Positions 48,087-59,672 are shown, counted from the stretch's first letter. The stretch is 64,000 nucleotides of DNA from an uncultured Mycolicibacterium sp. (GCF_937941905.1 NZ_CALDGS010000138.1:4543-68542); one strand, 5' to 3'. The notes: generated from the sequence alone by a model not told the origin. Program-made: numbers and translations.

Positions 48087-49451
48087 ATGCACCCCGCGCT
48101 GGCCGAACTGTCCGAACGCCTCCCCGACGGTGCCGTCGTCACCGACCCGGACATCCTCGCGTCCTACCGCACCGACCGGGCCAACGACCCGAACGCCGGC
48201 ACCCCGCTCGCGGTGGTCCGGCCGCGCCGCACCGAGGAGGTGCAGACGGTGCTGCGCTGGGCCACGGCGCACCGCATCGCGGTGGTGCCGCGTGGGGCGG
48301 GGACGGGGCTCTCCGGCGGGGCCAGCGCGCTCGACGGCGGCATCGTGCTGTCCACCGAGCTGATGCGCGACATCACCGTCGACCCGGTCACCCGCACCGC
48401 GGTGGTGCAACCCGGGCTGCTCAACGCGGAGGTGAAGCGGGCCGCCGCCGAGCACGGGCTGTGGTACCCGCCGGACCCGTCGTCGTTCGAGATCTGCAGC
48501 ATCGGCGGCAACATCGCCACCAACGCCGGTGGGCTGTGCTGCGTGAAGTACGGCGTCACCACCGATTACGTGCTCGGACTGCAGGTGGTGCTCGCCGACG
48601 GCACCGCGGTGCGGCTGGGCGGGCCGCGGTTGAAGGACGTGGCCGGGCTGTCGCTGACGAAGCTCTTCGTCGGCAGCGAGGGCACGCTCGGGGTCATCAC
48701 CGAGGTCACCCTGCGGCTACTGCCGCCGCAGCACCCGGCCTGCACGGTGGTCGCGACGTTCGACTCGGTGGAGGCGGCCGCGCAGGCGGTGGTGGCGATC
48801 ACCGGCCGGATCCGGCCGTCGATGATGGAGTTCATGGACGGCGTGGCGATCAACGCCGTCGAGGACAAGCTGCGGATGGGCCTGGACCGCAACGCCGCCG
48901 CGATGATGGTGGCCGCCTCCGACGACCGCGGCGCCGCCGGCGCGCAGGACGCGAAGTTCATGGCGCGGGTGTTCGCCGACCACGGCGCCACCGAGGTGTA
49001 CTCCACCGACGACCCGGACGAGGGCGAGCAGTTCGTCGCCGCCCGGCGCTACGCGATCCCGGCGGTCGAGGCCAAGGGGGCGCTGCTGCTCGAGGACGTC
49101 GGGGTGCCGCTGCCGGCACTGCCCGACCTGGTCGGCGGGGTGGCCGGGATCGCCGCCGCCCGCGACCTGATGATCTCGGTGATCGCGCACGCCGGCGACG
49201 GCAACACCCACCCGCTGATCGTCTACGACCCCGCCGACCCGGACATGACCCGCCGGGCCGAGCAGGCCTTCGGCGAGATCATGGAGCTCGCGATCGGCCT
49301 CGGCGGCACCATTACCGGGGAGCACGGGGTGGGCCGGCTCAAGCGGCCGTGGCTGGCCGGCCAGCTCGGGCCCGAGGCGATGGAGCTCAACCGCCGGATC
49401 AAGCAGGCCCTGGACCCGCTGGGCATCCTCAACCCGGGTGCGGCCTACTAG
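48087..49451 (+). CDS. FAD-linked oxidase, glycolate oxidase GlcD-like (Rv1257c)
   Basis: A 454-residue flavoprotein of the VAO/GlcD group, oxidising 2-hydroxy acids such as glycolate or lactate. The PP-loop is VVPRGAGTGLSGGASAL, with GGNIATNAGGLCCVKYGVTT and the C-terminal GEHGVGRLKRPWLAGQLG. TAGCCT (48075-48080) lies six bases before ATG 48087, so an internal leaderless promoter may add to readthrough from the DUF3237 gene; GTG 48081 is an alternative start. Confidence 0.9.
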   Translation: MHPALAELSERLPDGAVVTDPDILASYRTDRANDPNAGTPLAVVRPRRTEEVQTVLRWATAHRIAVVPRGAGTGLSGGASALDGGIVLSTELMRDITVDPVTRTAVVQPGLLNAEVKRAAAEHGLWYPPDPSSFEICSIGGNIATNAGGLCCVKYGVTTDYVLGLQVVLADGTAVRLGGPRLKDVAGLSLTKLFVGSEGTLGVITEVTLRLLPPQHPACTVVATFDSVEAAAQAVVAITGRIRPSMMEFMDGVAINAVEDKLRMGLDRNAAAMMVAASDDRGAAGAQDAKFMARVFADHGATEVYSTDDPDEGEQFVAARRYAIPAVEAKGALLLEDVGVPLPALPDLVGGVAGIAAARDLMISVIAHAGDGNTHPLIVYDPADPDMTRRAEQAFGEIMELAIGLGGTITGEHGVGRLKRPWLAGQLGPEAMELNRRIKQALDPLGILNPGAAY

Positions 49452-49503
49452 CGATCCCGCCGAAACCGGGACACGCCGACCCGCGGCGTCGTATCAATGA
49501 GAC

Positions 49504-50691
49504 ATGTCGGCGCAGATGTCTCACGAGGTGCGGTTCCGGCTGCAGACCGCCGAGACCTGGGCCGCGCCGTGGGGCATGTACGCCGCGCTGCGCGAACACG
49601 ACCCGGTGCACCACGTCGCCGACGGCGACTACTGGGTGCTGTCCCGGCACGCCGACGTGTGGCGGGCCGCCCGCGACCACGAGACGTTCTCCTCCGCGCG
49701 GGGGCTGACCGTCGCCGACAACGAGCTCGAGCTCATCGGCCTGGCCGACAACCCGCCGCTGGTGATGCAGGATCCGCCGCGGCACACCGAGTTCCGCAAG
49801 CTGGTCGCCCGCGGGTTCACCCCGCGCCAGGTGGCCGCGGTGGAACCCGCGGTGCGCGCGTTCGTCGTGGAGCGGCTCGAGCGGCTGCGCGCCGCCGGCG
49901 GCGGGGACATCGTCGCCGAGCTGTTCAAACCGCTGCCGTCGATGGTGGTCGCGCACTACCTCGGGGTGCCCGAGGCCGACCGGGACCGGTTCGACGGCTG
50001 GACCGAGGCGATCGTGGCCGCCAACACCGCACCCGGCGGCGTGGCCGCCGCCGGGGACGCGGTCGCCGAACTCAGCGGCTACTTCGCCGAACTCGTCGAA
50101 CGGCGCCGCCGCGAGCCCGGCGACGACGTCGTCTCGCACCTGGTCGCCGCCGGGGTGGGGCTGCTGCCGATCCTGGCGTTCACCTTCACCATGGTCACCG
50201 GCGGCAACGACACCACCACCGGAATGCTCGGCGGCGCCGTGCAACTGCTGCACCAGCGGCCCGACCAGCGCCGCCTGCTGGCACGGCACCCCGAGCTCGT
50301 CGGTGACGCGGTCGACGAGTTCCTGCGGCTCACCTCACCGGTCCAGGGGCTGGCCCGCACCACCACCCGTGCGGTCACCGTCGGCGGCCGCAGCATCCCG
50401 GCCGGGCGCAAGGTGCTGCTGCTGTACGCCTCGGCCAACCGCGACGAACGCGAATACGGCCCCGACGCGGGCGAACTCGACGTGCTGCGGCGCCCGCGCA
50501 ACATCCTGACCTTCAGCCACGGCGCGCACTTCTGCCTGGGAGCGGCCGCGGCCCGCATGCAGTCGCGGGTGGCGCTGACCGAACTGCTCACCCGGTGCCC
50601 GGAGTTCGAGGTCGACGAGGACGGCATCGTCTGGGCCGGCGGGTCCTACGTGCGCCGGCCGCTGTCGGTCCCGCTGCGGGTGGTGTCCTGA
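49504..50691 (+). CDS. cyp130: Cytochrome P450 (CYP130)
   Basis: A 395-residue soluble P450. The I-helix oxygen-activation motif is FTMVTGGNDTTTGML, the ExxR motif is DEFLRLTSPVQG, and the haem-cysteine loop is FSHGAHFCLGAAAARMQ. The sequence follows recalled Rv1256c closely (VMQDPPRHTEFRKLVARGFT, YVRRPLSVPLRV), with a shorter loop before the I-helix. CYP130 binds azoles; in M. tuberculosis it N-demethylates dextromethorphan, but the natural substrate is unknown. The stop overlaps the next gene (TGATG), a TetR regulator that likely controls it. Confidence 0.93.
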   Translation: MSAQMSHEVRFRLQTAETWAAPWGMYAALREHDPVHHVADGDYWVLSRHADVWRAARDHETFSSARGLTVADNELELIGLADNPPLVMQDPPRHTEFRKLVARGFTPRQVAAVEPAVRAFVVERLERLRAAGGGDIVAELFKPLPSMVVAHYLGVPEADRDRFDGWTEAIVAANTAPGGVAAAGDAVAELSGYFAELVERRRREPGDDVVSHLVAAGVGLLPILAFTFTMVTGGNDTTTGMLGGAVQLLHQRPDQRRLLARHPELVGDAVDEFLRLTSPVQGLARTTTRAVTVGGRSIPAGRKVLLLYASANRDEREYGPDAGELDVLRRPRNILTFSHGAHFCLGAAAARMQSRVALTELLTRCPEFEVDEDGIVWAGGSYVRRPLSVPLRVVS

Positions 50692-51266
50692 TGGTCGACT
50701 GGCTGGCCGGCCGGCGCACCGGGGTGGCCGCCGAGCGGATTCTCGACGCCGCCGGACGGCTCTTCGCCGAGCACGGCCCGGACCGCGTCGGCATGCGCGA
50801 GATCGCCCATGCCGCAGGGTGTTCGCGTGCCACCCTGTACCGCTACTTCGACTCCCGCGACGCGCTGTTCACCGCCTGGGTGCACCGCGAGGCCCGCCGG
50901 GTGTACGCCGGGCTCACCGATCGGCTGGCCGGTGTCGACGACCCGCGCCGACGGCTGACCGAGGGCATCCTGGGTGCGCTGCGGGCGGTGCGCGAGAACC
51001 CCGCGCTGGCCGCCTGGTTCGACCACCGCAGCACGATCGGCGGCGAGGTGGCCGAGCGGTCGGCGGTGATCACCGCGATGGTGCGGGCGTTCATGGCCGG
51101 CCTCGGCGCGGACAGTGCCGAGCGGCGGGCGCGCTGGCTGGTGCGGGTGATCACCTCGCTGCTGCTGTTCCCGGAACGTGACGAGCGGGCCGAGCGCGCG
51201 CTGCTCGACGAGTTCGTGGTGCCGGTCCTCGTGCCGGTCAGGCCACCCAGTACGCCTGCGCCTTGA
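50691..51266 (+). CDS. TetR-family regulator (Rv1255c)
   Basis: A 191-residue TetR protein. The helix-turn-helix is VGMREIAHAAGCSRATLYRY followed by FDSRDALFTAWVHREARRVY; the C-terminal domain is mostly helical and Arg/Ala rich. It is co-transcribed with cyp130 by one-base overlap and probably responds to that enzyme's substrate. The 3' end overlaps the convergent siderophore-interacting gene by 29 bases. Confidence 0.92.
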   Translation: MVDWLAGRRTGVAAERILDAAGRLFAEHGPDRVGMREIAHAAGCSRATLYRYFDSRDALFTAWVHREARRVYAGLTDRLAGVDDPRRRLTEGILGALRAVRENPALAAWFDHRSTIGGEVAERSAVITAMVRAFMAGLGADSAERRARWLVRVITSLLLFPERDERAERALLDEFVVPVLVPVRPPSTPAP

Positions 51267-51966
51267 TCATCCTGCGCGGGATGCCGTACTCCTCCCGCAG
51301 GATCCGGGCCACGGTGCGGGTGGTGCGATTGTCGCAGGCCACCCAGCCGAAGTGGTCGGCCGCGTCGAACGCCGCCGCGCGCACGGTCTGCACCAGCGCC
51401 TCGCCGCCGTTCTTGCGGTCCACCCAGGTCACCCGCGCGTTGGGCGCCGGGGTGACCGGCAGCTGCTTGTCCTCCTCGTGCGGCGCCTCGAGGTACACCT
51501 GCGCCGGGGCGTCGCCGATCGCGGCCAGCAGCGAGTTGATCGCCGGCAACGAGGCGGTGTCGCCGACGATGACGTAGCCGGCCGGCCGCGGCTGCGGCAG
51601 CGCGAAATTGCTGCCGAGGACCGTGACGTCGATGGTGTCGCCGGGTTGCGCGTTGCGCGCCCAGTCCGAGGCGATGCCGTCGTGCAGGGCGAACTCGATG
51701 TCGACGGTGTCGTTGGCCGGGTCGGGGTCGACCAGCGTGTAGCCGCGCTGGTGCAGTTTCTCGCCGTCGCGGTCGGCGAACCACATCCGCACCCACATCG
51801 TCGGGTGCAGCGGCCGGTCGGCGAGCATGCCGCCGGCCCGGAAGCTCAACCGCAGGTAGTGGGGTCCGATCTGGCGCCGACCGGTGACGGTCATCCGGTA
51901 GTCGCCGGCCCGCAGCAGCTTGAGCACCGCTCCGGAGAACCCACGTGACGGCTTCTTCTCAGTCAT
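51238..51966 (-). CDS. Siderophore-interacting FAD-binding ferric reductase (ViuB-like)
   Basis: A 242-residue SIP/FAD-binding 9 protein. RRQIGPHYLRLSFRAGGMLA, QRGYTLVDPDPANDTVDIEF and LHDGIASDWARNAQPGDTID form the flavin domain, and YVIVGDTASLPAINSLLAAI the nicotinamide domain. It should release iron from imported siderophores by reduction. An IdeR-type iron box directly precedes the ATG and overlaps its -10 region, so it should be repressed by iron. Confidence 0.92.
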   Translation of the reverse strand: MTEKKPSRGFSGAVLKLLRAGDYRMTVTGRRQIGPHYLRLSFRAGGMLADRPLHPTMWVRMWFADRDGEKLHQRGYTLVDPDPANDTVDIEFALHDGIASDWARNAQPGDTIDVTVLGSNFALPQPRPAGYVIVGDTASLPAINSLLAAIGDAPAQVYLEAPHEEDKQLPVTPAPNARVTWVDRKNGGEALVQTVRAAAFDAADHFGWVACDNRTTRTVARILREEYGIPRRMIKAQAYWVA

Positions 51967-51967
51967 G

Positions 51968-51986
51968 AGAAGTTAGCCTACCCTAA
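51968..51986 (-). promoter_or_regulatory. IdeR iron box at the siderophore-interacting gene
   Basis: On the minus strand TTAGGGTAGGCTAACTTCT matches 15 of 19 bases of the consensus TTAGGTTAGGCTAACCTAA. It contains TAGGCT, a -10-like hexamer eight bases before the ATG at 51966. The upstream acyltransferase stop codon lies inside the box. Iron-loaded IdeR bound here would block transcription. Confidence 0.85.
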
Positions 51987-53130
51987 CTGCGCACGCGGGT
52001 GAACCGGTGCAGCAGCCAGGCCACCGGGACGGTGAGCACCATGGTCCAGACGAACAGCCAGAACATCGACCCGGTGTAGACCGGGCTGTGCAGGATCTCC
52101 ACCATGGCCACCTCCATCAGCACGAGGTGGACCAGGAAGATCTCGTAGGAGATCTCGCCGAGGAACACCATCGGCCGGCTGGCCAGCAGCCGCGCGTACC
52201 GGCTGCGCTGGTCGCCCAGCGCCAGCGGCGCCACCACCAGCGCGGCGATCACCGCGTAGAACACCGTCTTGGCCAGCGCCTCCCACAGCTGCGTCGGCGA
52301 GGTGGTGGGCTCCCCGCAGATCGGGGTGGCGGCGATGAAGTAGCACACCAGTGCCAGCGGCACGCACAGCAGCGCGTAGGCGCGCACCCGCATCACCTGC
52401 AGGGTGGCCAACAGCATGCCGGCGACGAACCAGGCCAGGTACCCGGGCAACCACAGCCGCGCCCCGTCCGGCAGCCCGTCGACGGTGTGCACCAGCACGA
52501 ACCAGGCCGGACTGACCAGCGACACCGCCAGCAGCCCGGCGACCAGCCGGCCCGGCCGCCACTGCCGCCGGCACAGCACCACCAGCAGCAGCCAGGCCAG
52601 CACCGGCAGCACCGCGTAGAACGCCACCTCCACGGCCAGGCTCCACATCTGGGTCAGGCCCTGGTGCAGGTAGGAGAACAGGTAGTTGTCGGTGTAGATC
52701 TGGGTGTGGGTGAGGTTGCGCAGCAACCCCTCCCAGGTGTGGCCGGGGTTGGGCCCGGCGAACCGGAAGTGGTAGACGGCGTAGGCCGCCAGCACGGTCA
52801 CGACGTAGGCGGGCATGATGCGGCGCACCCGGTGCCAGGCGTAGCGGCGCACCGACGGCGCCGGGCCGCCCGCCGCGGCGGCGCGCACCCACGGGCCGAA
52901 CAACAGGTAGCCGGACAGCACGAAGAAGATCGGCACCCCGATCTCCATCCGGGAGAACACCAGGCCGAGGTAGCCCTGCGGATACTTCCCGGTGGTGTAG
53001 GCGGCGTGGGTGAGCACCACCAGCAGCGCCGCCAGCGCCCGCACCCCGGTCAGCGAGGCCACCCGTTCCGGGCCGCTGACCGACTCCAGCCCGCCCTGCG
53101 GGTCCGCACCCGCGGGTCGACCGCGCACGG

Positions 53131-53134
<4 letters not shown>
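51983..53134 (-). CDS. Membrane acyltransferase, OafA/YrhL type (Rv1254)
   Basis: A 383-residue acyltransferase-3 family membrane protein with about ten spans. SLTGVRALAALLVVLTHAAY carries the catalytic histidine, and GVPIFFVLSGYLLFGPWVRA follows. It should transfer an acyl group to a cell-envelope glycan or lipid on the membrane. It starts by ATGA overlap with the DEAD helicase gene stop. Its stop codon is inside the iron box of the next gene. Confidence 0.92.
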
Positions 53135-54834
<1,700 letters not shown>

Positions 54835-54903
54835 CGGGTTGCCAGTCTAGTGCGTACGCGCGGCTACCGGCCCACGCGCGCCCGGTGGACTACGGTGCGC
54901 GTT

Positions 54904-55449
54904 GTGAGACAGGTGCTTTCCGTCTGCGCAGCGATGCTCGTGCTGGCGGGCTGCGGGTCGGGCGACTCGACCGTCTCCAAGACGCCGGAACCGACGGCCC
55001 CGGCCCCGGCCGCCCCGCCCGAACAGCCCCCGACGTCGGCCGCGCCGGCGCCGGCCGACGAGCCGTCGCACGATCCGTGCGCGGTGAACCTGGCCGCACC
55101 GGCGATCGCCAAGGCGGTCTCGGAGCTGCCCCGCGACCCGCGCAGCGGCCAGGGCTGGAACCCGGAGCCGATCGCCGGCAACTACAACGAGTGCGCCCAG
55201 CTGTCGGCGGTGATCGTCAAGGCCAACACCAACGCCGAGAACCCCAACACCCGGGCGGTGATGTTCCACCTCGGCAGGTTCATCCCGACCGGGGTGCCCG
55301 ACACCTACGGCTTCAACGCCATCGACACCACCCAGAGCACCGGCGACACCGTGGCGCTGCGCTACGACGGCCCGATGGGGCTGAGCAGCGTGGTGCGGTT
55401 CCGCTGGAACGGCAACGGCGTGGAGCTGGTCGGCAACACGGGGGGCTGA
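54904..55449 (+). CDS. lprE: Lipoprotein LprE-like
   Basis: A 181-residue lipoprotein. The signal peptide VCAAMLVLAGC ends at the acylated cysteine; a Pro/Ala-rich tether follows, then a LppP/LprE-type domain (NYNECAQLSAVIVKANTNAE, FHLGRFIPTGVPDTYGFNAI). It corresponds to Rv1252c, which has been linked to immune modulation. TACGGT is seven bases before the GTG with no ribosome-binding site, so the mRNA is probably leaderless. Confidence 0.9.
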   Translation: MRQVLSVCAAMLVLAGCGSGDSTVSKTPEPTAPAPAAPPEQPPTSAAPAPADEPSHDPCAVNLAAPAIAKAVSELPRDPRSGQGWNPEPIAGNYNECAQLSAVIVKANTNAENPNTRAVMFHLGRFIPTGVPDTYGFNAIDTTQSTGDTVALRYDGPMGLSSVVRFRWNGNGVELVGNTGG

Positions 55450-55484
55450 CACCGGTCGTGACGGGCTTCGGGTTGAATGGCGCG

Positions 55485-56672
55485 GTGACCGTACGACCGA
55501 AGGCCGCCCTGCTGGCGGTCGTGCTGATGCTGACCGGAATCCTCACCGCGCCGGGGGCCGCGGCCATCACGCCGCCGGAGTTCTCCGGGCTGGACGCCCG
55601 CGCCTATGACGGCCCGATCCCGCCGGCCGGCACCCTGATCCGCAGCGTGCCGCTGGACCGCCGGCTGTGGGTGAGCGGCGCCGGCCAGGCCTACCGGATG
55701 CTGTATTCCACGGTGGATCAACATGATTCGCCGGCAGTGGCGACGGCGGCGGTGTTCGTCCCGAAAACCGAGGCCCCCGAGGGCGGCTGGCCGGTGGTGG
55801 TCTGGGCGCACGGCACCGTCGGTCTGGGCGACGACTGCACCCCGTCGGCGCACCCCCGCTCCCCCCGCGACGACGCCTACCTGTCGCACTGGCTGGACCA
55901 GGGCTACGCGATCGTCGCGCCGGACTACACCGGCATGGGCACGCCGGGGCTGATGAGCTACCTGAACACCCTCGCCACCGCGCGCAGCGTCGTCGACGCG
56001 GTGCGCGCCGCGCACGAGACCGGGCTGCCGCTGGCGGCCCGCTGGGCGCTGGTGGGCCAGTCCCAGGGCGGGGCGGCCGCGGTGGGCACCGCCCGCTACG
56101 CGGCCGAGCTCAGCGCCGGCAGCGGCCTGGACTACCGCGGCGTGGTGGCCACCGGCACCCCGGCCAACGTGCAGTCGGTGGTGCTGACCGCCGGCCCCGA
56201 CATGGCGCTGCCGCCCGGGCTGGGCCCGGCCGCGGTGCGCTACGCGGCCTACATCCTGGCCGCGCTGCGCGACGGGCTGGCGGTGCCGATCGACCCGGTG
56301 CTCAGCGACGCCGGGCGGCGGGCCGCCGACCTCGGCGCCACCCTGTGCTCGGCCGATCTGGACGCCGCCCTGGCCGGGGCCACGGTGCCGGAGTTCTTCA
56401 CCGCACCGCTGTCGTCGGTGCCGGGGATCGAGGCCGCGCTGGACGCCTTCATGGGCATCCCCACCAGCGGCTACGACCGGCCGGTGTTCCTCGGGGTGGG
56501 GCTGGCCGACCGGGACGTCCCGCCGCGGCTGACGCTGCGGTTCGCCGAGCAGTTGCAGGCCGCCGGCGAGCCGGTCGAGCTGCACGTCTACCCGGAGGCC
56601 GATCACTCCGGGGCGGTGCCGGCGTCGGTGCCGGACTCGACACCGTTCCTGGCCCGCGTCCTGGCGCCCTGA
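55485..56672 (+). CDS. Secreted lipase (LIP family)
   Basis: A 395-residue secretory lipase. The signal peptide is VTVRPKAALLAVVLMLTGIL with cleavage after GAAA. The mature alpha/beta hydrolase has VVVWAHGTVGLGDDCTPSAH, the nucleophile elbow ALVGQSQGGAAAV, an Asp in GLADRDVPPRLT and the histidine in YPEADHSGAVP. It should hydrolyse lipid esters outside the cell. TTGAAT lies six bases before the GTG, suggesting a leaderless start. The last 70 bases overlap the convergent MFS gene. Confidence 0.9.
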   Translation: MTVRPKAALLAVVLMLTGILTAPGAAAITPPEFSGLDARAYDGPIPPAGTLIRSVPLDRRLWVSGAGQAYRMLYSTVDQHDSPAVATAAVFVPKTEAPEGGWPVVVWAHGTVGLGDDCTPSAHPRSPRDDAYLSHWLDQGYAIVAPDYTGMGTPGLMSYLNTLATARSVVDAVRAAHETGLPLAARWALVGQSQGGAAAVGTARYAAELSAGSGLDYRGVVATGTPANVQSVVLTAGPDMALPPGLGPAAVRYAAYILAALRDGLAVPIDPVLSDAGRRAADLGATLCSADLDAALAGATVPEFFTAPLSSVPGIEAALDAFMGIPTSGYDRPVFLGVGLADRDVPPRLTLRFAEQLQAAGEPVELHVYPEADHSGAVPASVPDSTPFLARVLAP

Positions 56673-58306
56673 GCGCCCGCCCCCCGGGGCCCGGACCCCG
56701 TCGCGATCGGCTCGGTCTCGGGGTCCGGCTCCGGGCGGAGCAGCACGAACTCGACGTACTCGTCGTCCTCGCCGATGACGTCGGCCCCGTGCTCATCGGC
56801 CCCGTCCGCGCCGGCCCGCGGCCCGGTGCGGGGCCGGGCGAACCCGACCAGGAAGATCGCCGCGATCACCCCGAACAGCGCGACGAACGCCGGCAGCAGC
56901 GTGGACTGCGCCATCGCCACCGCGAACGGGACGCGCAGCACCGCCGGCAGTTCGAGCACCTCGCCCTCCACCCGGGGCGCGGCGGCCGCCCCGGGCAGTA
57001 CGGCGTCGAGCCGGGCGGTCATGAACGCCGCCATCGCCGCCGACCCGAGCACCGAGCCGACCTGGCGGGTGGCGTTGTAGACGCCCGACCCGGCGCCGGC
57101 CAGGTCCGGCGGCAGGTTGCGGGTGGCGGTGGCGGCCAGCGGTGACCAGATGAACGCCATCCCCACCCCGAGCGCGACGAACGGCAGCACCAGCCGTCGG
57201 ATCGGGGTGTCGACGTCCATCTCCCAGGCCAGCCAGGTCAGCGCGGCGGCCAGCACCGAGAAGCCGAACCCGATCACCGGGGTGGGGTGGGCCCGGTCGA
57301 CGATGCGCCCCACCCACGGCGCCAGGCCGCCGGAGACGATCGCCATCGGCGCGGTCAGCAGCGCCGCCCGGGTCGGGGTGAGCCCGCACACCGCCTGGGC
57401 GTAGAACATCACCGGCAGCAGCATGCCGGTGACCGCGAACCCCACGGTGGCCACGCCGAGGTTGCACAGGCCGAAGTCGCGGTCGGCGAAGATGCGCAGC
57501 GGGATCAGCGGTTCCCGCGGGTTGACCGACTGCCACCACACGAACGCCGCCATCAGCCCCGCCCCGGCCACCAGCAGCGCCCAGATCCACGGCTGCCAGC
57601 GGTGCGCCTGGCCCTCCTGCAGGGCGAACACGACGCAGAACATGCCCGCACCGCTGAGCAGCACCCCGGGCACGTCGAAGGCGTGCCGGCGGGTGGGCAG
57701 CGCCGGCACGAATCGGGCGGCCAGCACCAGCCCGAGCACGCCGATCGGCACGTTGACGAAGAAGATCCACTGCCAGCCCAGCCCGTCGACGAGCACCCCG
57801 CCGGCCAACGGGCCGACCAGGGTGGCCACCCCGGCGGTCGCGCCCCACAGGCTCATCGCCACCCCGCGCCGTTCGGCGGGGAAGATGCGGGTGATGGTGG
57901 TCAGCGTCTGCGGGGTGAGCAGGGCCGCGCCCAGGCCCTGCAGCAGCCGGGCGGCCACCAGCGTGCCGATGGTGTCGGCCAGCCCGCACCACAGCGAGGC
58001 GACGGTGAACACCGCCAGCCCGGCCAGGTAGAGGTTCTTCGGGCCGAACCGGTCGCCGAGCCGGCCGGCCAGCAGCAGCGGCACCGCGTAGGCCAACAGG
58101 TAGGCGCTGGTCACCCAGATCACCGCGGCGTAGTCCGCGCCCAGACCGGTCATGATCGCCGGGTTGGCGACGGCCACGATGGTGGCGTCGACCAGGATCA
58201 TGAAGAACCCGATCAGCATCGCCCACAGCGCCCGCCACGGGTTCGCCGGTGCGCGACCGGGGCCGGGGGCGCTGGGATCGTCGGGGAAACGGCTCGTCAC
58301 GGGCAT
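56603..58306 (-). CDS. MFS multidrug exporter, EmrB/QacA (DHA2) type (Rv1250)
   Basis: A 567-residue fourteen-span drug:proton antiporter. The DHA2 features are MILVDATIVAVANPAIMTGL, LLLAGRLGDRFGPKNLYLAG, LQGLGAALLTPQTLTTITRI and WIFFVNVPIGVLGLVLAARF. The C-terminal tail of about 60 residues is hydrophilic and partly encoded opposite the lipase 3' end. Substrate unknown. It is followed upstream, on the same strand, by a second MFS gene. Confidence 0.92.
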   Translation of the reverse strand: MPVTSRFPDDPSAPGPGRAPANPWRALWAMLIGFFMILVDATIVAVANPAIMTGLGADYAAVIWVTSAYLLAYAVPLLLAGRLGDRFGPKNLYLAGLAVFTVASLWCGLADTIGTLVAARLLQGLGAALLTPQTLTTITRIFPAERRGVAMSLWGATAGVATLVGPLAGGVLVDGLGWQWIFFVNVPIGVLGLVLAARFVPALPTRRHAFDVPGVLLSGAGMFCVVFALQEGQAHRWQPWIWALLVAGAGLMAAFVWWQSVNPREPLIPLRIFADRDFGLCNLGVATVGFAVTGMLLPVMFYAQAVCGLTPTRAALLTAPMAIVSGGLAPWVGRIVDRAHPTPVIGFGFSVLAAALTWLAWEMDVDTPIRRLVLPFVALGVGMAFIWSPLAATATRNLPPDLAGAGSGVYNATRQVGSVLGSAAMAAFMTARLDAVLPGAAAAPRVEGEVLELPAVLRVPFAVAMAQSTLLPAFVALFGVIAAIFLVGFARPRTGPRAGADGADEHGADVIGEDDEYVEFVLLRPEPDPETEPIATGSGPRGAGAQGARTRARNGVESGTDAGTAPE

Positions 58307-58360
58307 GCTCCGGGGCCAGGGGTGTCGTCGGGGGCGAAGGTCCGGGCCGGGATGCCGACG

Positions 58361-59623
58361 CTACCCGGTTCGGCTCGGGGCGGGTTCGGGGGTGGCGGGG
58401 GCCTCGAACTCGGCGCCGCGCACCGCCACGGTCAGCGCGACGAGCCCGATGAACACCCCGCCCGCCATCACCACCGCGACCGCGAAGGCGTTGTTGCCGA
58501 GCACCCCGACCAGCGGGGCGATCAGCGCGCCCGCGCCGAACTGCCCGGCCCCCATCAGCGCGGCCGCGGTGCCGGCGGCGTCCGGGCGGCGGGCCAGCGC
58601 CAGCGCCGGGGCGTTGGGCATCACCAGGCCGAGCGCGGCCAGCATCAGCCACACCGGCCCGACGAACCCGGCCACCCCGCCCACGTCGGCGACCGTGAGG
58701 GCGACGAACGCCACCCCGATCACCGCGGCGGCGAGCAGGCCGGCCAGCGCGATGCGCTGCGGAGCGAACCGGCGCAGCAGCACCACGTTGTACTGGGTGG
58801 CGCCGATCAGGGCGAACGCCCCCACCCCGAACAGCACCGCGAACACCTGCTGCCCGAGCCCGAACCGGCCCTGCAGCACGAACGCCGCCCCGGCGACGTA
58901 GGCGAACAACCCGCCCATGGCCAGCGCGCCGACCAGCACCAGGCCCACGAACCGGCCGTCGCGCAGCAGTTCCAGGTAGGTGCGGCCGACCGCGGCCGGC
59001 GCCAGCGACCGCCGCCGCGCCGGCGGCAGCGTCTCCGGCAGCGCCAGCACCGCCACCACCAGCAGCAGCCCGGCGATGACCACGAGCGCGGCGAACACCC
59101 ACTGCCAGGACCCGTACAGCAGCACCGCCGCGCCCAGCGAGGGGGCCAGCACCGGCGCCACCCCGAGCACCAGGATCAGCCGGGACATCACGGTGGCGGC
59201 GGTGGAACCGGTGAACAGGTCCCCGACCACCGCGATCGCGACCACCGAGACCGCCGCCGCGCCGGCCCCCTGCAGGGCCCGGGCCAGGCCCAGCACGGCG
59301 ATGTCGGGCGCCAGCGCGCACAGCACGGAGGCCGCCATGTGCAGCACGATGCCGGCCAGCAGCGGTCGGCGGCGGCCCAGCGCGTCGGAGACCGGGCCGA
59401 CCACGAGCTGACCCAGCGCCAGCCCGGCCAGGGTGCCGGTGAGGGTGAGCTGGACCACCGAGGACGTCACGCCGAGTTGCTCGCCGATGTTCGGCAGCGC
59501 GGGCAGGTACATGTCGATGGTCAGCGGCCCGAGGGCGACCAGCGCACCCAGCACCAGGATCATCCGGATTCGGCTGGGTCGGGGCTCGGTGCGCGCTGGC
59601 TTCACGTCCGGCGATGTTGCCAC
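58361..59623 (-). CDS. MFS drug exporter, Bcr/CflA type
   Basis: A 420-residue twelve-span transporter. GPLTIDMYLPALPNIGEQLG, TLTGTLAGLALGQLVVGPVS, DALGRRRPLLAGIVLH and ALQGAGAAAVSVVAIAVVGD identify the Bcr/CflA group, which exports drugs such as bicyclomycin or chloramphenicol, and also cysteine in E. coli. Bicyclomycin inhibits Rho, though no link to the rho gene 57 kb away is implied. GTG start at 59623; the promoter region is shared with the divergent small membrane-protein gene. Confidence 0.92.
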   Translation of the reverse strand: MATSPDVKPARTEPRPSRIRMILVLGALVALGPLTIDMYLPALPNIGEQLGVTSSVVQLTLTGTLAGLALGQLVVGPVSDALGRRRPLLAGIVLHMAASVLCALAPDIAVLGLARALQGAGAAAVSVVAIAVVGDLFTGSTAATVMSRLILVLGVAPVLAPSLGAAVLLYGSWQWVFAALVVIAGLLLVVAVLALPETLPPARRRSLAPAAVGRTYLELLRDGRFVGLVLVGALAMGGLFAYVAGAAFVLQGRFGLGQQVFAVLFGVGAFALIGATQYNVVLLRRFAPQRIALAGLLAAAVIGVAFVALTVADVGGVAGFVGPVWLMLAALGLVMPNAPALALARRPDAAGTAAALMGAGQFGAGALIAPLVGVLGNNAFAVAVVMAGGVFIGLVALTVAVRGAEFEAPATPEPAPSRTG

Positions 59624-59672
59624 GCAAATGGTTAGCTACGCGAATCGTTATTTTCTTCCCGCACCGAGCGGA

